Origin: Streptomyces sp. NBC_00557
GTDB lineage: Bacteria > Actinomycetota > Actinomycetes > Streptomycetales > Streptomycetaceae
DNA: 64,000 nucleotides
NCBI RefSeq assembly: GCF_036345995.1
Contig: NZ_CP107796.1
Span: 7,812,001 to 7,876,000 of the forward strand
Reading direction: 5' to 3'
Shown here: positions 26,042 through 34,405 of the stretch, piece by piece
Layout: each line of letters starts with the position of its first letter
Numbering within the stretch: the first letter of the stretch is position 1
The notes under the pieces: generated by a model
What the model saw: only the letters and a program-made list of their open reading frames with translations
Database searches by the model: none
Told to the model about the DNA's origin: nothing
Position numbers and translations under genes: made by a program

Positions 26042-26923
26042 ATGAGTCGACAGAACACGCAGGTCTGGTTCATCACCGGTTCGTCGCGCGGCCTCGGCCG
26101 CGCCCTGGTCTCCGCCGCCCTCGACGCCGGAGACCGCGTCGTGGCCACCGCCCGCCGTCCCGAGGTGCTCGCGGAGGCCTTCGGCGCGTACGGCGACCGC
26201 CTCCTCCCCCTCGCCCTGGACGTCACGGACCCGGACGCCGCCCGGCGGGCCGTCGCCGAGGCGGTCGCGCGCTTCGGACGCCTCGACGTGATCGTGAACA
26301 ACGCGGGATACGCCAACGTGGCGCCCATCGAGACGGCGGACGACGACGACTTCCGCGCCCAGTTCGAGACGAACTTCTGGGGCGTCTACCACGTCACGAA
26401 GGCCGCGCTGCCCCTCCTGCGCCGGCAACGGGCGGGCACCGTCGTGCAGTTCTCCTCGATCGGCGGCCGGGTCGGCGGCTCGCCGGGCATCGCCTCGTAC
26501 CAGGCGGCCAAGTTCGCGGTCGACGGGTTCAGCCGGGTCCTGGCGGCCGAGACCGCGCCGTTCGGCGTGCGCGTCATGGTCGTGGAGCCGAGCGGCTTCG
26601 CCACGGACTGGGCCGGTTCCTCCATGACGGTCCACGCCATCCCCGACGCCTACGACGAGACGGTGGGCGCGATGAACCGGCGCGTCCGGCAGAGCACCGC
26701 CGGTGCGGCAGGGGACCCGCGCCGGGCGGCCGAGATCATCGTCCGCACCGTGCACCAGGAGCAGGTCCCCAGCCACCTCCTGCTGGGCGTGAACGCGGTG
26801 ACGATGGCGCAGGACTACTCGCGGCGTCAGCTGGCGCAGGCGACCGAGTGGGAGAAGGCCGGCCGCTCGGCCGACTTCGGCGAGCCCTATCCCGTGGAGC
26901 TGCCGACCGAACAGCGCGGCTGA
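26042..26923 (+). CDS. SDR-family oxidoreductase
   Basis: Short-chain dehydrogenase, 293 aa, with TGSSRGLGRA (cofactor), NNAGYANV, Ser in FSSIGGRVGG and YQAAK. The substrate region (PSGFATDWAGSSM) resembles classical SDRs acting on retinol- or steroid-like ketones, but specificity is unknown. ATG at 26042 has no Shine-Dalgarno and lies very near the presumed promoter (TACTAACT just before it), so the transcript may be leaderless. Likely repressed by the divergent TetR protein. Confidence 0.88.
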   Translation: MSRQNTQVWFITGSSRGLGRALVSAALDAGDRVVATARRPEVLAEAFGAYGDRLLPLALDVTDPDAARRAVAEAVARFGRLDVIVNNAGYANVAPIETADDDDFRAQFETNFWGVYHVTKAALPLLRRQRAGTVVQFSSIGGRVGGSPGIASYQAAKFAVDGFSRVLAAETAPFGVRVMVVEPSGFATDWAGSSMTVHAIPDAYDETVGAMNRRVRQSTAGAAGDPRRAAEIIVRTVHQEQVPSHLLLGVNAVTMAQDYSRRQLAQATEWEKAGRSADFGEPYPVELPTEQRG

Positions 26924-26949
26924 CCACCGGCCCCCAGGCTCGCCGTGCC

Positions 26950-27507
26950 TCAGAACAGCCAGCGAGTATGGCTGTACACACCCTCGCGCCGGCCGAAGCC
27001 GTACGCCGTGTCCGGGGTCACCGCGTACACCACCACATGCCCTGCGCGGGCGGCGTCTCCGATCCCGTGGAAGGTGCCGTCGGGGGAGGTGATGTGCTCC
27101 CGGTACTTCGCCTCGTACGCCGTGATGGCCTGCTCCAGCACGGCCGGATCGGTGACCGGCTCGGCCTCGCCCTCGAGCACGAGGTCCAGCCCTTCACCGA
27201 GCGCGTTGCAGCCGGTGGTCAGCGCGCAGTGGCCGTCGTGAGCCAGGTTGCGCGCCTTCTGCTCCCCTGAGCCGGTGGAGAAGTACAGCACCCCCTCGTG
27301 CCAGGCGGCGATCACGGGGGTGACATGAAGCCGGCCGTCGGGCCGCACCGTGGACAGCCAGAAGATCTCGGCGGCCGCCAGCTGCCGCTCGGCCTCCGCC
27401 CAGTCCGTGGCGGTGACCTCCGCGGCGCCCGGCCGGGCCTGGAGCGCGGAGCTGTAGCGGTCGTCCAGCTCGGCGACGGGCTGTCCGGCGGTTCCTGGTC
27501 CGGGCAT
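26950..27507 (-). CDS. Pyridoxamine 5'-phosphate oxidase-family protein
   Basis: Split-barrel flavin- or F420-binding protein, 185 aa. Core: FWLSTVRPDGRLHVTPVIAAW, then YFSTGSGEQKARNL, and a late KYREHITSPDG. These resemble actinobacterial F420/FMN-binding PNPOx-like proteins rather than true PdxH. ATG at 27507 follows AAGGAGA. It is divergent from a small membrane protein gene with an inverted repeat between them. Role unknown. Confidence 0.82.
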   Translation of the reverse strand: MPGPGTAGQPVAELDDRYSSALQARPGAAEVTATDWAEAERQLAAAEIFWLSTVRPDGRLHVTPVIAAWHEGVLYFSTGSGEQKARNLAHDGHCALTTGCNALGEGLDLVLEGEAEPVTDPAVLEQAITAYEAKYREHITSPDGTFHGIGDAARAGHVVVYAVTPDTAYGFGRREGVYSHTRWLF

Positions 27508-27591
27508 GATGCATCTCCTTCTTTCCGTCCCTCCCATGAAGACCGCCCGGCGGCCGCGAACTCATCGCCATGCCGGCCGGGCCGCGTTCGC

Positions 27592-27613
27592 GTACTCAGG
27601 TCGAGCTGAGTAC
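27592..27613. promoter_or_regulatory. Inverted repeat between divergent genes
   Basis: Arms GTACTCAG and CTGAGTAC separated by GTCGAG, in the 150-base gap between the PNPOx-like gene (minus) and the small membrane protein gene (plus). Size and placement fit a dimeric regulator site acting on both genes; no candidate regulator gene is adjacent. Confidence 0.45.
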
Positions 27614-27656
27614 CCGCGCTCTGCCGGCGCGGCGCGCGGGTCGCCAGGCTCAGGGC

Positions 27657-28037
27657 ATGAGTCATGGACAACCGAGACACCTCGCCCAGCTTCTGTCGGT
27701 CCTCGTTCTCGCGGGGGTGTCGTCGGCGGTGTGGGCCGCCTGGCTGGGCTGGGACCAGCACCGTGATGTGCACCCGGACGGCTCGACGACCGGGCCGTAC
27801 GAGGCGTGGCAGGTCATCGGCCTGGTCCTCACGCTGCTGCTGCCGGTGTGCTGGGCCGCCTCCCGGCACTACGTCGCGGGCGCGGTGCTGGGCACGACGG
27901 CCGGGCTCACCCTCGCCGCCTACGCCGACTGGTCGGACGACGCCGGCGGACTCTTCGTCATCGGCGTGGGACTGGTCATGATCGGCAGCCTGGTCGCGAC
28001 CGCCGTCGTCTCCGCCGTGGTCGCCGCGACGACATGA
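27657..28037 (+). CDS. Small integral membrane protein, unknown function
   Basis: 126 aa, three to four hydrophobic helices (LLSVLVLAGVSSAVWAAW, VIGLVLTLLLPVCWAA, GAVLGTTAGLTLAAY and a C-terminal IGVGLVMIGSLVATAVV). ATG at 27657 precedes MSHGQPRHLAQL; a longer in-frame start would add a charged leader. No family recognised. Divergent from the PNPOx-like gene. Confidence 0.65.
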   Translation: MSHGQPRHLAQLLSVLVLAGVSSAVWAAWLGWDQHRDVHPDGSTTGPYEAWQVIGLVLTLLLPVCWAASRHYVAGAVLGTTAGLTLAAYADWSDDAGGLFVIGVGLVMIGSLVATAVVSAVVAATT

Positions 28038-28110
28038 GAGGCCTCCTCGCCAGGAGGGCTCCTCGCCCACGAGGCGCCCGGTTCCAGTCCAGGACCTTGC
28101 CGCGCAGGGC

Positions 28111-28326
28111 CTAACCGGCCTGGCCGTGCAGGACCCGGCGGGCGGCCTCCGCCTCCGCGGCGGGCGGGGACAGCTCGTCGAGGGTGTCCAGTTCGTCGTC
28201 GGATTCCAGTTCCCGTTCCCAGGCCGCTGCGAGCTGCTCCTGCTCCTGGCGCGGTCTGGCGCCGACGGCCTCCCGGTGGTCCGGGTCGAGGGCCGCCAGG
28301 AATCGTCCTACCGGATCTGTCGGCAT
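28111..28326 (-). CDS. Small acidic helical protein, 71 aa
   Basis: MPTDPVGRFLAALDPDHRE start, then an acidic helical stretch (WERELESDDELDTLDEL) and AARRVLHGQAG. The minus strand has AAGGAG six bases before the ATG, which supports a real gene despite its size. No family recognised; similar short acidic proteins are common in streptomycetes. It lies downstream of another small helical protein on the same strand. Confidence 0.6.
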   Translation of the reverse strand: MPTDPVGRFLAALDPDHREAVGARPRQEQEQLAAAWERELESDDELDTLDELSPPAAEAEAARRVLHGQAG

Positions 28327-28452
28327 ACCGTGCTCCTTGTCGCGTGCAGGTGTGCCACCCCGTCCCGTCCAGCATCGCCGAACAAGCCCGCGTTGTCTGC
28401 CCGGCCCTGCCCCGGAACGCGCTCTCCGCCACCTGCCCGACGGTCCGGCGCC

Positions 28453-28695
28453 CTACTCGACGGCCGGGTCCTCCTGGCTTTTCCGTACGGCACAGCGCAC
28501 GGCCTGCTCGACCTCGTCCCGGTTCGCGCCGGTGGCCGTGGCGTACGCGGCGACGGCGGCCCGTACCGCCTCGGACGCCTCGCGCCAGCGGCGAACCTGG
28601 GCGTCGTACGCGTCACCGCTGAGACCCGCGAGTTTCGCGCGCTCTTCCTCGGCGGTCCGTTCCAGCCTGGTCAACTCATCGGGGACCTCTGCCAC
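28453..28695 (-). CDS. Small helical protein, 80 aa
   Basis: Predicted coiled-coil-like protein, VAEVPDELTRLERTAEEE, followed by Ala-rich helices. GTG at 28695 is preferred over a longer start because the upstream part is Arg/Thr-rich and unlike the rest. No family recognised. It lies between the Gfo/Idh gene and the 71-aa protein, all on the minus strand but with gaps of more than 100 bases. Confidence 0.55.
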   Translation of the reverse strand: MAEVPDELTRLERTAEEERAKLAGLSGDAYDAQVRRWREASEAVRAAVAAYATATGANRDEVEQAVRCAVRKSQEDPAVE

Positions 28696-28821
28696 GGTTC
28701 GGATCCTAGTCCGCGACCGCGGCACGCCGACCGTCCCAGGCACCGACCGATCGGGTGGCGCCGCGACCCGGCTGCGGGCGGGACGACGAAACCCGCTGCC
28801 GGCCCCCGACGCGTACGGCGC

Positions 28822-29976
28822 TCACGTCACGTCCACCCACGTTCCCTGCTCGGCGGAGCGGGACATCGCGTCCAGGGCCACCGCGGCCGCTACGGCGTCG
28901 CTCAGCGTCGCGCCGGTCGCCGTTCCCTCCGTCACGGAACGCAGGAAGCGGTACGCCTCGATGACCTTGAGGTCGTCGTACCCCATGCTGGTGGCCGCCC
29001 CGGGCTGGAAAGCGGCGTATTCGCCGTGGCCGGGCCCGACGTACACCGTGCTGACGGGCTGGTCCTGGTACGTCGTGCCGCGGCTGACGGCGAGTTCGCC
29101 CATGCGGCGGAAGTCCCAGAAGACGGCGCCCTTGGTGCCGTGCACCTCGAAGCCGTAGGCGTTCTGCTCGCCGACCGAGACCCGGCAGGCCTCCAGGACC
29201 CCGCGGGTGCCGGAGGCGAAGCGCAGCAGGCAGTTGACGTAGTCCTCGTTCTCCACCGGGCCGAGTTCGCCGCCGGAGGCGAGGCTGTGACCGGCCGTGG
29301 CGCCGGTCGGGCGGGCCCGCTCCGGCAGGAAGACGGCGGTGTCGGCGGTGAGCGAGACGATCTCGCCGAGCAGGAAGCGGGCCAGGTCCACGCCGTGCGA
29401 GGCGAGGTCGCCCAGTACGCCGCTGCCACCGCGGCCGCGCTCGTAACGCCAGGTCAGGGCGCCGTCCGGATGGGCGGCGTAGTCGCTGAACAGGCGGATG
29501 CGGACGTGAGTGACCGTGCCGATCCCGCCGGAGGCGATCAGTTCCCGGGCCGTCTCCACGGCGGGCGCGTTGCGGTAGTTGAAGCCGACCGTGCCCTGGA
29601 CTCCCGCCTTCGCCGCCGCGTCGGCCACGGCCCGGGCGTCGTCGGCGGTCAGCCCCACCGGCTTCTCGATCCAGATGTGCTTGCCGGACTCGGCCATCGC
29701 CACGCCGATCTCCCGGTGCAGGAAGTTCGGGGCGGTGATGCTGACGGCCTGGACGCGCGGATCGGCGGCCACCTCACGCCAGTCGCGGGTCGCGGTGGCG
29801 AAGCCGTACAGACCGGCCGCCTCCTCCGCCCGGCCCGGTACCTCGTCCGCGACGGCGATGAGTTCCGGCCGCACGGACAACTGCGGGAAGTGGTGGGGCA
29901 GACGGGCGTACGCCTGGGTGTGCACCCGTCCCATCCAGCCGAATCCCACGACGGCGACGCCGAGCGTACGCACCAT
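28822..29976 (-). CDS. Gfo/Idh/MocA-family dehydrogenase
   Basis: NAD(P)-dependent sugar or inositol dehydrogenase type, 384 aa. Rossmann motif VVGFGWMGRVH, the conserved Lys-Pro of EKPVG, and GFNYRNAP. The C-terminal sheet domain includes GSGVLGDLASHGVDLARFL with the catalytic-region His. ATG at 29976 follows AAGAAGGG. Divergent from a LacI gene with a mirrored pair of 12-base sites between, so it is probably induced by the sugar or polyol it oxidises. No transporter is next to it. Confidence 0.9.
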   Translation of the reverse strand: MVRTLGVAVVGFGWMGRVHTQAYARLPHHFPQLSVRPELIAVADEVPGRAEEAAGLYGFATATRDWREVAADPRVQAVSITAPNFLHREIGVAMAESGKHIWIEKPVGLTADDARAVADAAAKAGVQGTVGFNYRNAPAVETARELIASGGIGTVTHVRIRLFSDYAAHPDGALTWRYERGRGGSGVLGDLASHGVDLARFLLGEIVSLTADTAVFLPERARPTGATAGHSLASGGELGPVENEDYVNCLLRFASGTRGVLEACRVSVGEQNAYGFEVHGTKGAVFWDFRRMGELAVSRGTTYQDQPVSTVYVGPGHGEYAAFQPGAATSMGYDDLKVIEAYRFLRSVTEGTATGATLSDAVAAAVALDAMSRSAEQGTWVDVT

Positions 29977-29989
29977 GAGCACCCTTCTT

Positions 29990-30001
29990 TGGACCGTTCC
30001 A
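29990..30001. promoter_or_regulatory. LacI operator TGGACCGTTCCA
   Basis: Exact reverse complement of the site at 30071-30082. It lies 14 bases before the start of the Gfo/Idh gene. Near-palindromic (TGGA....TCCA), a usual LacI-family size. Confidence 0.7.
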
Positions 30002-30070
30002 GAGGCTGGGCCCACCATGGGTCCTGCCTCCTGTGGGTGTCAAGAGACCTTTACAGCTGCGGGGAGGGTA

Positions 30071-30082
30071 TGGAACGGTCCA
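30071..30082. promoter_or_regulatory. LacI operator TGGAACGGTCCA
   Basis: Exact reverse complement of 29990-30001, four bases before the LacI start codon. Site centres are 81 bases apart, close to eight helix turns. One site per divergent gene suggests cooperative repression and autoregulation. Confidence 0.7.
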
Positions 30083-30085
30083 TTC

Positions 30086-31090
30086 ATGGGCTCCCCGACC
30101 ATCCGTGACGTCGCCGAACGGGCCGGCGTGTCCAAGTCGCTGGTCTCGCTGGTGCTGCGCGGCTCGGGAGGTGTGCGGCCGGAGAAGCGCGAGGCGGTCC
30201 TCGCCGCGGTCGAAGCGCTCGGCTACCGGCCCAACGCCGCCGCCCGCAGCCTGAGCGAGCGGCGCACCCGGACCGTCGGGGTGCTGCTGAACGACCTGCG
30301 CAACCCCTGGTTCGTGGACCTGCTCGACGGGCTGAACACCCGGCTCTACGACAACGGCCTGCACATGCTGCTGGCCGACGGCCACCTCAACCGGCGCCTC
30401 GGCGAGGACCTCACCCGGACCTTCACCGAACTCCGCGTCGACGGCCTGATCGCCGTCGGCACGCTCCAGGACCCGCAGGCCCTGCGCACCGCCGCCGGGC
30501 TGGTCCCCACGGTCGTCGCCGGCACCCGCGAGCCGGTGCTGCCCGGAGTGGACATCGTCGCCAACGACGACGAACACGGAGCCCGCCTGGCCACCGAGCA
30601 CCTCATCGGCCTCGGCCACCGCCGCATCGCCCACATCGCGGGCCGGGGCGCGGTCGGCGCCCTGCGCCGGCGCAGCTTCGAGGCGACCATGCGCGAGCAC
30701 GGCCTCGCCGGCACGGCGGTCGTGGAACAGGGCGACCTCACCGAGGAGGGCGGCTACCGGGCCGCGGTCCGGCTCCTGAGCCGCCCGCAGCGTCCGACCG
30801 CCGTCTTCGCCGTCAACGACATGACCTGTGTCGGCGCGCTCTCCGCCGCCGAGGAATGCGGTCTCCAGGTGCCGCGTGACCTCTCCCTGGTCGGCTACGA
30901 CAACACCTCCCTCTCCCGTCTGCGTCATCTGTGGCTTACCACGGTGGACAACGCCAGCCACGACGTGGGCCGGCGCGCCGCGCAACGGCTGCTCGACCGG
31001 ATCGAGGAGCCGGACCGTCCGGGCGAGGTCGACCTCGCCACTCCGTTCCTCGAAGTGAGAGGCACGACCGGGCCGCCGCCCGGCACATGA
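30086..31090 (+). CDS. LacI-family transcriptional regulator
   Basis: 334 aa. Helix-turn-helix TIRDVAERAGVSKSLVSLVL near residues 4-23, hinge (YRPNAAARSLSERRTRTVG), then a ribose-binding-like effector domain with NDLRNPWFVDLLDGL and the closing LVGYDNTSLSRLRHLWLTT. ATG at 30086 lies directly behind one of two mirrored operators, with no good Shine-Dalgarno, suggesting strong self-control. Likely regulates the divergent Gfo/Idh dehydrogenase gene. Effector unknown. Confidence 0.88.
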   Translation: MGSPTIRDVAERAGVSKSLVSLVLRGSGGVRPEKREAVLAAVEALGYRPNAAARSLSERRTRTVGVLLNDLRNPWFVDLLDGLNTRLYDNGLHMLLADGHLNRRLGEDLTRTFTELRVDGLIAVGTLQDPQALRTAAGLVPTVVAGTREPVLPGVDIVANDDEHGARLATEHLIGLGHRRIAHIAGRGAVGALRRRSFEATMREHGLAGTAVVEQGDLTEEGGYRAAVRLLSRPQRPTAVFAVNDMTCVGALSAAEECGLQVPRDLSLVGYDNTSLSRLRHLWLTTVDNASHDVGRRAAQRLLDRIEEPDRPGEVDLATPFLEVRGTTGPPPGT

Positions 31091-31395
31091 ACGGCTCGGC
31101 TGCTTCGTCAAGTTCCGTCCAGGGCGCGGTGGTTCGGACGCGCCCGGTCCCTCCGGCCGGCGAGGTGAGGGCACGTCACAGCAGTGGCACGGGCACCAGG
31201 CGCATCCGGCGGCGCTCCTGGCCGGCGGCCGGCCCGCGGTGATGGTGGCCGGGCAACCGCTTGCGGTGGTTTCGGCGCAGGGCCGAGCATGGCGGTTCCC
31301 CCTCGTCGCCCGTCCGCCGACGGCCGGTGCGCCCTCGGCGCGGAGTCCGCGACGGGGGAGGCCCGTGTCCCGTGTGTCGTGCGAAGGGGCTGGAT
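31091..31395. other. Intergenic stretch without recognised feature
   Basis: GC-rich sequence between the LacI gene and the YbdK-type gene. I see no convincing gene, palindrome or promoter motif, apart from the AAGGGG ribosome binding site for the next gene near 31383-31388. Confidence 0.4.
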
Positions 31396-32559
31396 GTGCC
31401 AGAGCCGTTTGATGCCGTGACCCCGGCCGCCGCCGGCGGCCCCGGATGCCCGCCGGCCACGCCGGCAGCGACGACGGTGGGCGTGGAGGAGGAGTTCGTG
31501 CTGGCCGACCGGCACAGCGGGGCGGCCGTCGGCCGCTCGGCCTCCGTCGTGGCCGCCGCCCGCGCGCGTCTCGGCGGGCCGTACGCCACACCGGAGCTGT
31601 CGCAGGCGCAGATGGAGACCGTCAGCGCCGTGTGCCGTACGGCCGCCGAACTCCAGGCGGAGGTCGTCCGATTACGCACGGGCGCCGCCCTCGCCGCCGC
31701 CGAGCACGACTGCCTGCTGGTGCCCAGCGGCGTCGCGGTCCTGGGCCGCGCCGGGCCGCCGCCCGTTCTGGACCGCGACCGGTACCACGCACTGGCGCGC
31801 CGCTTCGGCCCGGTCGTCCACGAGCAGGGCGTGAACGCGTGCCACGTGCACGTCGGCGTCGCCGACAGGGAAGAGGCCGTACCGGCGGTCGACCACCTGC
31901 GGGGCTGGATGCCGCTGCTGCTGGCGCTGACCGCCAACTCGCCCTACTGCGCGGGCGCGGACACCGGATACGCCAGCTGGCGCTCCATGGTGTGGAGCCG
32001 GTGGCCGTCGGCCGGGCCACCTCCCCTTCTGCGCGACGCGGACCACTACGAGCGGCTCGTCGGCCGGCTCCTGGCCAGCGGCGCGGCGCTGGATCCGGCC
32101 ATGGTCTACTGGCACGTCCGGCCCTCGGCCCACCTGCCCACCATCGAGGTGCGCATCGCGGACGTGCTGCCCGACGCCGAGGCCACCACCGCGTACGCGC
32201 TGCTCGTCCGCGCCCTCGTCGGGCACGCCGTGGACCTGGTGCGCGCGGGGGAACCCGCCCCGGACGTCCCCGAGGCACTGCTGACGGCCGCGTGCTGGCG
32301 GGCCGCCCGGCACGGGCCGGCCGGGACCCTGCCGGCCACCCACACCCGCGACTGCGCCCCCACGGCCGTCGGCCGGCTCGTCGAAGAGCTGTGGAAACGG
32401 ATCGAGCCCCACCTCGGCCGCCACGGTGACGACCAGTGCGTCGGCGACTGGCTGAGCGCCGTCCAGTGCACCGGGACCGGCGCCGCCCGACAGCGGCGCG
32501 TCGCGGAACTGCGGGGGCTGCGCGCGGTGGTGGACGATCTGGCCGTGGACGTTCCCTGA
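31396..32559 (+). CDS. YbdK-type carboxylate-amine ligase (GCS2), carrying a TTA codon
   Basis: ATP-dependent ligase of the glutamate-cysteine ligase 2 family, 387 aa, related to weak gamma-glutamylcysteine synthetases. Motifs: VGVEEEFVLAD (ATP/metal Glu), QMETVS, NACHVHVGVAD and TIEVRIADVLPD. GTG at 31396 has AAGGGG at proper distance; the Arg-rich sequence in frame upstream is not family-like. Leu at codon 93 is TTA (31672-31674), the only in-frame TTA that I found in the window, so translation should depend on the bldA tRNA and be delayed to later growth. Actinobacteria mostly use mycothiol, so the real product is uncertain. Confidence 0.85.
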   Translation: MPEPFDAVTPAAAGGPGCPPATPAATTVGVEEEFVLADRHSGAAVGRSASVVAAARARLGGPYATPELSQAQMETVSAVCRTAAELQAEVVRLRTGAALAAAEHDCLLVPSGVAVLGRAGPPPVLDRDRYHALARRFGPVVHEQGVNACHVHVGVADREEAVPAVDHLRGWMPLLLALTANSPYCAGADTGYASWRSMVWSRWPSAGPPPLLRDADHYERLVGRLLASGAALDPAMVYWHVRPSAHLPTIEVRIADVLPDAEATTAYALLVRALVGHAVDLVRAGEPAPDVPEALLTAACWRAARHGPAGTLPATHTRDCAPTAVGRLVEELWKRIEPHLGRHGDDQCVGDWLSAVQCTGTGAARQRRVAELRGLRAVVDDLAVDVP

Positions 32560-32670
32560 GGGACGGCCGATGGGTTTACCGTGGTCGATGAGGGATATGC
32601 CGGGACATGCGCGCAGCCCGGAGTACCCGGCTTCGCCGGACCATGCCGCTCCTGCCGATCGGGGGGTGCC

Positions 32671-32883
32671 ATGAAAGTCGAAATGATCCAGACAGCCGCC
32701 AACGTTCTCTTCGACGTGCCGGACGACATGCACGAAGAGATCATCCGGCTCATCGGAGCGGTCACGGACGACACCGAGACGCAGGCGCCGGACCTCGCGG
32801 CCGCGTTCGGAGAGTGGTGCTGGCTCGTCTACACCATCCAGGGCGACGTGGTCGAGGTGCTGGACGTGGGCTGCGCCCGGTGA
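32671..32883 (+). CDS. Small acidic protein, 70 aa
   Basis: MKVEMIQTAANVLFDVPD start, then an acidic central part and WCWLVYTIQGDVVEVLDVG. ATG has a GGGGGG run upstream; longer in-frame starts give an unlikely Cys/Gly-rich leader. No known family. Located between YbdK-type and erythromycin esterase-like genes on the same strand. Confidence 0.6.
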   Translation: MKVEMIQTAANVLFDVPDDMHEEIIRLIGAVTDDTETQAPDLAAAFGEWCWLVYTIQGDVVEVLDVGCAR

Positions 32884-33014
32884 CGCGCGCCTGAGCAGAG
32901 GCGTGCCGTACGGGCGGCCCGGCCCCCTGCCGCCCGTTTCGGCGTGCGGCGGGGCGGGAACCCGGTGCGCGCCCCGAGGAAAGGGCGCATGCCCCGCGGA
33001 AGGGGGAGCACGCC

Positions 33015-34346
33015 GTGCCCGACACCGACCAGGACCGCATCCGGGCCCGGGCCCTGCCCCTGGCCGATCCGGCGTCGCTGGACCCGCTGCTGGAGCGCGT
33101 CGGCGACGCCCGCTACGTGCTCCTGGGCGAGGCCTCCCACGGCACCGCCGACTACTACCAGGTGCGTGACGTGCTCACGCGCCGGCTCATCGAGGAGAAG
33201 GGCTTCTCCTTCGTCGCGGTGGAGGGCGACTGGCCGGACTGCCAGGCCGTCCACAGCGCGGTGGTCGCCGCGCCCGGCGCCCCCGAGGATCCCGGCGAGG
33301 TGCTGGAGGGCTTCCGGCGCTGGCCGGCGTGGATGTGGGGCAACACCGACGTGGCCGCCTTCACGCGGTGGCTGCGCCGGCACAACGAGGGGCTGCCGCC
33401 CGAGCGGCGCGTCGGGTTCTTCGGGCTGGACGTCTACAGCCTGTGGGAGTCGCTGAGCGCGGTCCTCGCCCACCTGCGCGAACACGACCCCGACCAGGTG
33501 GGGCACGCCCTGGAGGCGTACCGCTGCTTCGAGCCGTACGCGCAGGACCCGCAGTCCTACGCGCTGGCCACCCGGTACGTGCCCGAGGGCTGTCAACCGC
33601 AGGTGATGTCCCTGCTGACCGAACTGAGGCGGCGGGCGGCGCGCACGGCCGCTCTGGACGGTTCCCTCGCCGAGTTCACCGCCCGGCAGAACGCCGAGGT
33701 GCTGGCGGGAGCCGAGCGCTACTACCGGGCCATGCTCGACAGCGGGCCCGAGGCGTGGAACATCCGGGACCGTCACATGGCCGACACCCTCGACCGGCTG
33801 ACGGAGCACTACGGCTCCGGCGCCAAGGCCGTGGTGTGGGCGCACAACACGCACGTCGGCGACGCCCGCGCCACGGACATGGCCGACACCGGCATGGTCA
33901 ACGTCGGCCAGCTGGTGCGGGAACGGCACATGGGCAGCGGTGTGGTGCTGGTCGGGTTCGGTTCGCACTCCGGCACCGTGATCGCCGCGGACGCGTGGGG
34001 CGGCGTACCGAAGGTCATGGGCGTGCCGGCCGCGCGCCGGGGCAGCCTGGAGGATCTGCTGCACCGGGCGCTGTCGGGGGCGCGGGCGCTGTTCGTCTTC
34101 CCGCATGTGCAGTTCCAGCGGCCGCCGTCGGCCGGGCACGGCGAGTGGTTCCACGAAGAGCGCGGTCACCGCGCGATCGGCGTGGTCTACCGGCCGCAGT
34201 ACGAGCGCGTCGGCAACTACGTCCCCACGGTCCTGGCCGAGCGTTACGACGCGTTCTGCTATCTCGACCGCACCCACGCGCTCACCCCCCTGCGCCCGCT
34301 GGGCGCGGAGAGCCGGGAGCAGGAGACCTGGCCCGTGGGCGTGTGA
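33015..34346 (+). CDS. Erythromycin esterase-family protein
   Basis: Hydrolase-like protein of the EreA/succinoglycan-biosynthesis-protein family (PF05139), 443 aa, cytoplasmic. Key family residues are visible: LGEASHGTADYY (His), VEGDWPDC (Glu), and VVWAHNTHVGDARATDM (His, Glu replaced by Asp-Ala context). GTG at 33015 follows AGGGGGAG. Many chromosomal homologues in actinobacteria lie in stress loci and are not shown to give macrolide resistance; the neighbours here (universal stress protein, DUF2267, CBS) fit that. Macrolide cleavage should not be assumed. Confidence 0.85.
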   Translation: MPDTDQDRIRARALPLADPASLDPLLERVGDARYVLLGEASHGTADYYQVRDVLTRRLIEEKGFSFVAVEGDWPDCQAVHSAVVAAPGAPEDPGEVLEGFRRWPAWMWGNTDVAAFTRWLRRHNEGLPPERRVGFFGLDVYSLWESLSAVLAHLREHDPDQVGHALEAYRCFEPYAQDPQSYALATRYVPEGCQPQVMSLLTELRRRAARTAALDGSLAEFTARQNAEVLAGAERYYRAMLDSGPEAWNIRDRHMADTLDRLTEHYGSGAKAVVWAHNTHVGDARATDMADTGMVNVGQLVRERHMGSGVVLVGFGSHSGTVIAADAWGGVPKVMGVPAARRGSLEDLLHRALSGARALFVFPHVQFQRPPSAGHGEWFHEERGHRAIGVVYRPQYERVGNYVPTVLAERYDAFCYLDRTHALTPLRPLGAESREQETWPVGV

Positions 34347-34405
34347 CGCACGGCCCGCACGGCGCTCGCCGGTTCCCGGTTCTCACCGGCCGACAGGCCG
34401 CCGGT

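Noticed and set aside
33015..34346. Macrolide resistance gene
   Set aside because: The erythromycin esterase-like family is broad and this copy lies with stress genes; no resistance island, transposon or macrolide biosynthesis gene is present.
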